A stretch of 64,000 nt of DNA. Source: Cyanoderma ruficeps (taxonomy: Eukaryota > Chordata > Aves > Passeriformes > Timaliidae). The notes under the pieces are model-generated. The model was not told where the DNA came from. It ran no database searches and worked only from the letters and a program-made list of their open reading frames with translations. Location: contig VZDJ01000219.1 of NCBI GenBank assembly GCA_008694505.1, positions 10,096,350 to 10,160,349 on the forward strand, written 5' to 3'. Below, piece by piece: positions 62,101 to 64,000 of the stretch. Both the position numbers and the translations under genes were made by a program. Position 1 is the first letter of the stretch. The number at the start of each line of letters is the position of its first letter.

Positions 62101-64000
62101 TCAACTCTACAACAAAGTTGCTCCCACAATAATTTGATTTTCATTTACAGTAATTGCGGGGTGTGTGGAGCCCCCTCTGACAGAGTGAACCTATCTCTGG
62201 GTAACCCATGCAGGGAGCAAGCAGCTCTACAGGACTCACTTGTCCCAAAAACCTGCCTATTTCTGCCCTAGACCTCCTCCACCCCGGCCTGCACTGATCC
62301 CAAACCCAGAGCAAGAGTCCCATTGGCAGGTTTATGTGAGAAATGAGGGATGGGTTTTAATGTCCAGGGCAGATAAACACTGGAGTCGCTCAGCCAAGCT
62401 GATGGCAGAGCCCCTGTTGCTGCCCAGTTTGCAATCAATAGCTCTGGTGCTCTTACAGATGCTTCAGCTCACACACAAATCACTCAGGGAACTCCTGCTG
62501 CCAGCACTTGGCCTTGGGATAAATGCTGGCAGAAATCCCATCTGTGCCAGCATGACACAGCCACCAGGTCAGTGCAGCCAGGGAATTTGGTGGAGATGTG
62601 CATATTGAGCACCCTGAAAACAGGTGCAGGGAGGAGCCATTTGGTGTTGGGACCAGCACAGGCATCCCAGGCACGCGTCTGAGCAGCTCCTGCCACCTCC
62701 CGAGGATCCTCCCCCACAAATACCAAACTCACACTTGTTTTTAACTGGTGACTGCATTGCTCACTCCCTGCCAGCCCCAGCTGGGCTCTCAGTCCTCTGA
62801 TGCCTCCAGCATCCTCCAGTGAGAACAGCCCCGGGGACAGCCCTGCCATTGTTCTTTGGACACAGGGACACCAAGCATCACCCACGGAACCGGGACCGTC
62901 CTGACCTGCAGGCCAGGCTGCAGCCAGCAGCACCTTCCTGCAGCAGGACAGCAGAGTGGCAGCCAGGGACACTCCCAGGTCCCAGCCCACAGACCGCACA
63001 GGCTCTGGTCTCACCCTGCAGCAGGCACAGAACTGCCCTTGAAGGAGGGAAAGCAGCCTGCCAGCCAGCACCCAAAGCACCAGTGCATGGTAACCTCATG
63101 CTGCAGTCACAGGAGACTCCCAGAAAACATGGATTAGCACAGTACAGGCCACTTTTGTCCTGTTCCCGTGCCAAGGAGCCTTTGACTACAGAACACCCAC
63201 CTCTGCTTAGGTTACATCATCACAGACCACTCTTTATTTTGGATTCAATGTACACGCCTGAGAAGGGAATGCCAGAGCCCTCCTCTTCCTGCCACAAGCT
63301 CCCCCATTCCTGCCTCTGAGTCAGGCCCTTTAATTTGTGCTCTGGGTGACCTGGGACAGCTGCCCTTTACTCAGGGCCACCAGTGGCAGCGTAGCTGCTG
63401 CTTCTTCCAAATGAGGACAACTGCTCATCCTGCCAGAGGTTTTAATCCACTGCCCATGCGTGTTTTAATAATGGAAAATGAGTCCCTGGGAAGGTGGTTG
63501 GCAAGGCCTGGGAGCACATCCCAAAGCCCATTGGGAAGCCCAAGCCTTTTTTATGTTTTAAACCTTTCCACAGCAGCTGCCAGGAAGCAGCTTTTACAGC
63601 TGCAACCAACAGAATCACTCCCAAGGAAAGAAAACAATTGTGGAAGGCTTTTTTTTTCCCCCTCCAAGTCACTGCCAGCACCTTAGCTGACTCTTATCTA
63701 TTCTCAGCCACCTCTCACCTCCCCAACCACCAGCAGAAGTGTTCAAATTACTGTCAGCTCTCATTAGGTTCACACAGAAGGCAAGGCCAAGCAGGAAGAC
63801 CTCCAGACAGTTGGATGCTGAATTCTGATGAAGCCTTTGGGTAGAAAGGTTTCAGCAGCCGTGCAACTGTTTTTTGTTGTCTATCTATTGCAGTCCTTGC
63901 ACTGGCACACAAATGAAGCTGGTGCACATTTGATTATTGGCTACTATAACAAAATCCAGGTGGGCACATGACTGAAGGAATTACTGTCTGCATGTTAAAA
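59120..64000. other. Upstream part of the Lys/Glu-rich gene and/or intergenic
   Basis: Intron or upstream sequence for the - strand gene is expected here, but no exon is secure. A long - strand frame (61166-62104) ends in a good donor at 61393, yet it reads like chance sequence. The block 60235-60370 is very AT-rich with many TAAT/ATTA words. Nothing else can be annotated. Confidence 0.4.

Noticed and set aside
61166..62104. - strand frame of 312 codons as an upstream exon of the Lys/Glu-rich gene
   Set aside because: The donor at 61393 is good and its phase would fit the exon at 59119, with a possible acceptor giving 61393-61583. But the residue content looks random and no homology is recognised, so I leave it unannotated.
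62484..63080. - strand frame of 198 codons
   Set aside because: Composition (Cys, Trp, Gly, Ala mix) and absence of splice context suggest chance; no family resemblance.

Overview
The window looks like avian nuclear DNA. Three things point that way: the 3' end of an AMPA-receptor gene (GRIA1), short GT-AG introns in compact genes, and very little interspersed repeat. The only transposon relic I recognise is one CR1-type 3' end. GC-rich minisatellites and CpG islands suit a gene-dense, GC-rich avian chromosome, but I cannot name the species. Three long homopolymer runs carry 1-2 N bases, so this is an assembly rather than a finished clone.

Layout: (1) 1-7904 is the 3' end of GRIA1 on the + strand. 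It holds intron sequence, the exon for the last transmembrane helix (5613-5747), a 2-kb intron and the terminal coding exon with the PDZ-binding C-terminus (7716-7904). The flip/flop and earlier exons lie outside the window. (2) 7905-36856 is probable GRIA1 3' UTR followed by about 26 kb with no coding sequence I can support. It holds a 21-bp minisatellite (21701-22094), a 44-bp direct repeat, the CR1 remnant and several AT-rich or CpG-rich blocks that could be regulatory. (3) 37556-48878 is a complete 12-exon gene on the - strand for a 624-residue LONRF-family protein (RING, TPR-like helices, second RING, LON substrate-binding domain). Every splice phase closes, and a CpG island covers its start. 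(4) 49341-57090 is intergenic. (5) 57091-57790 is an 18-bp minisatellite beside a CpG-rich block. (6) 58201-59119 is the 3' end of an unidentified - strand gene with a Lys/Glu-rich, acidic C-terminus. (7) 59120-64000 is intron or upstream sequence of that gene and/or intergenic, with an AT-rich TAAT cluster.

GRIA1 and the LONRF gene are convergent. GluA1 is a postsynaptic glutamate-gated channel subunit; LONRF proteins are intracellular RING-type E3 ligases. I see no direct functional link between them. The pairing is interesting for genome history, because in human the paralogues GRIA3 and LONRF3 also lie near each other on Xq. The LONRF gene here may therefore be the GRIA1-side duplicate, which I do not know from the human GRIA1 region. 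The other main observation is that the GluA1 tail lacks the residue equivalent to the PKA target Ser845. I found no defence, phage or CRISPR-type system, and none is expected here.
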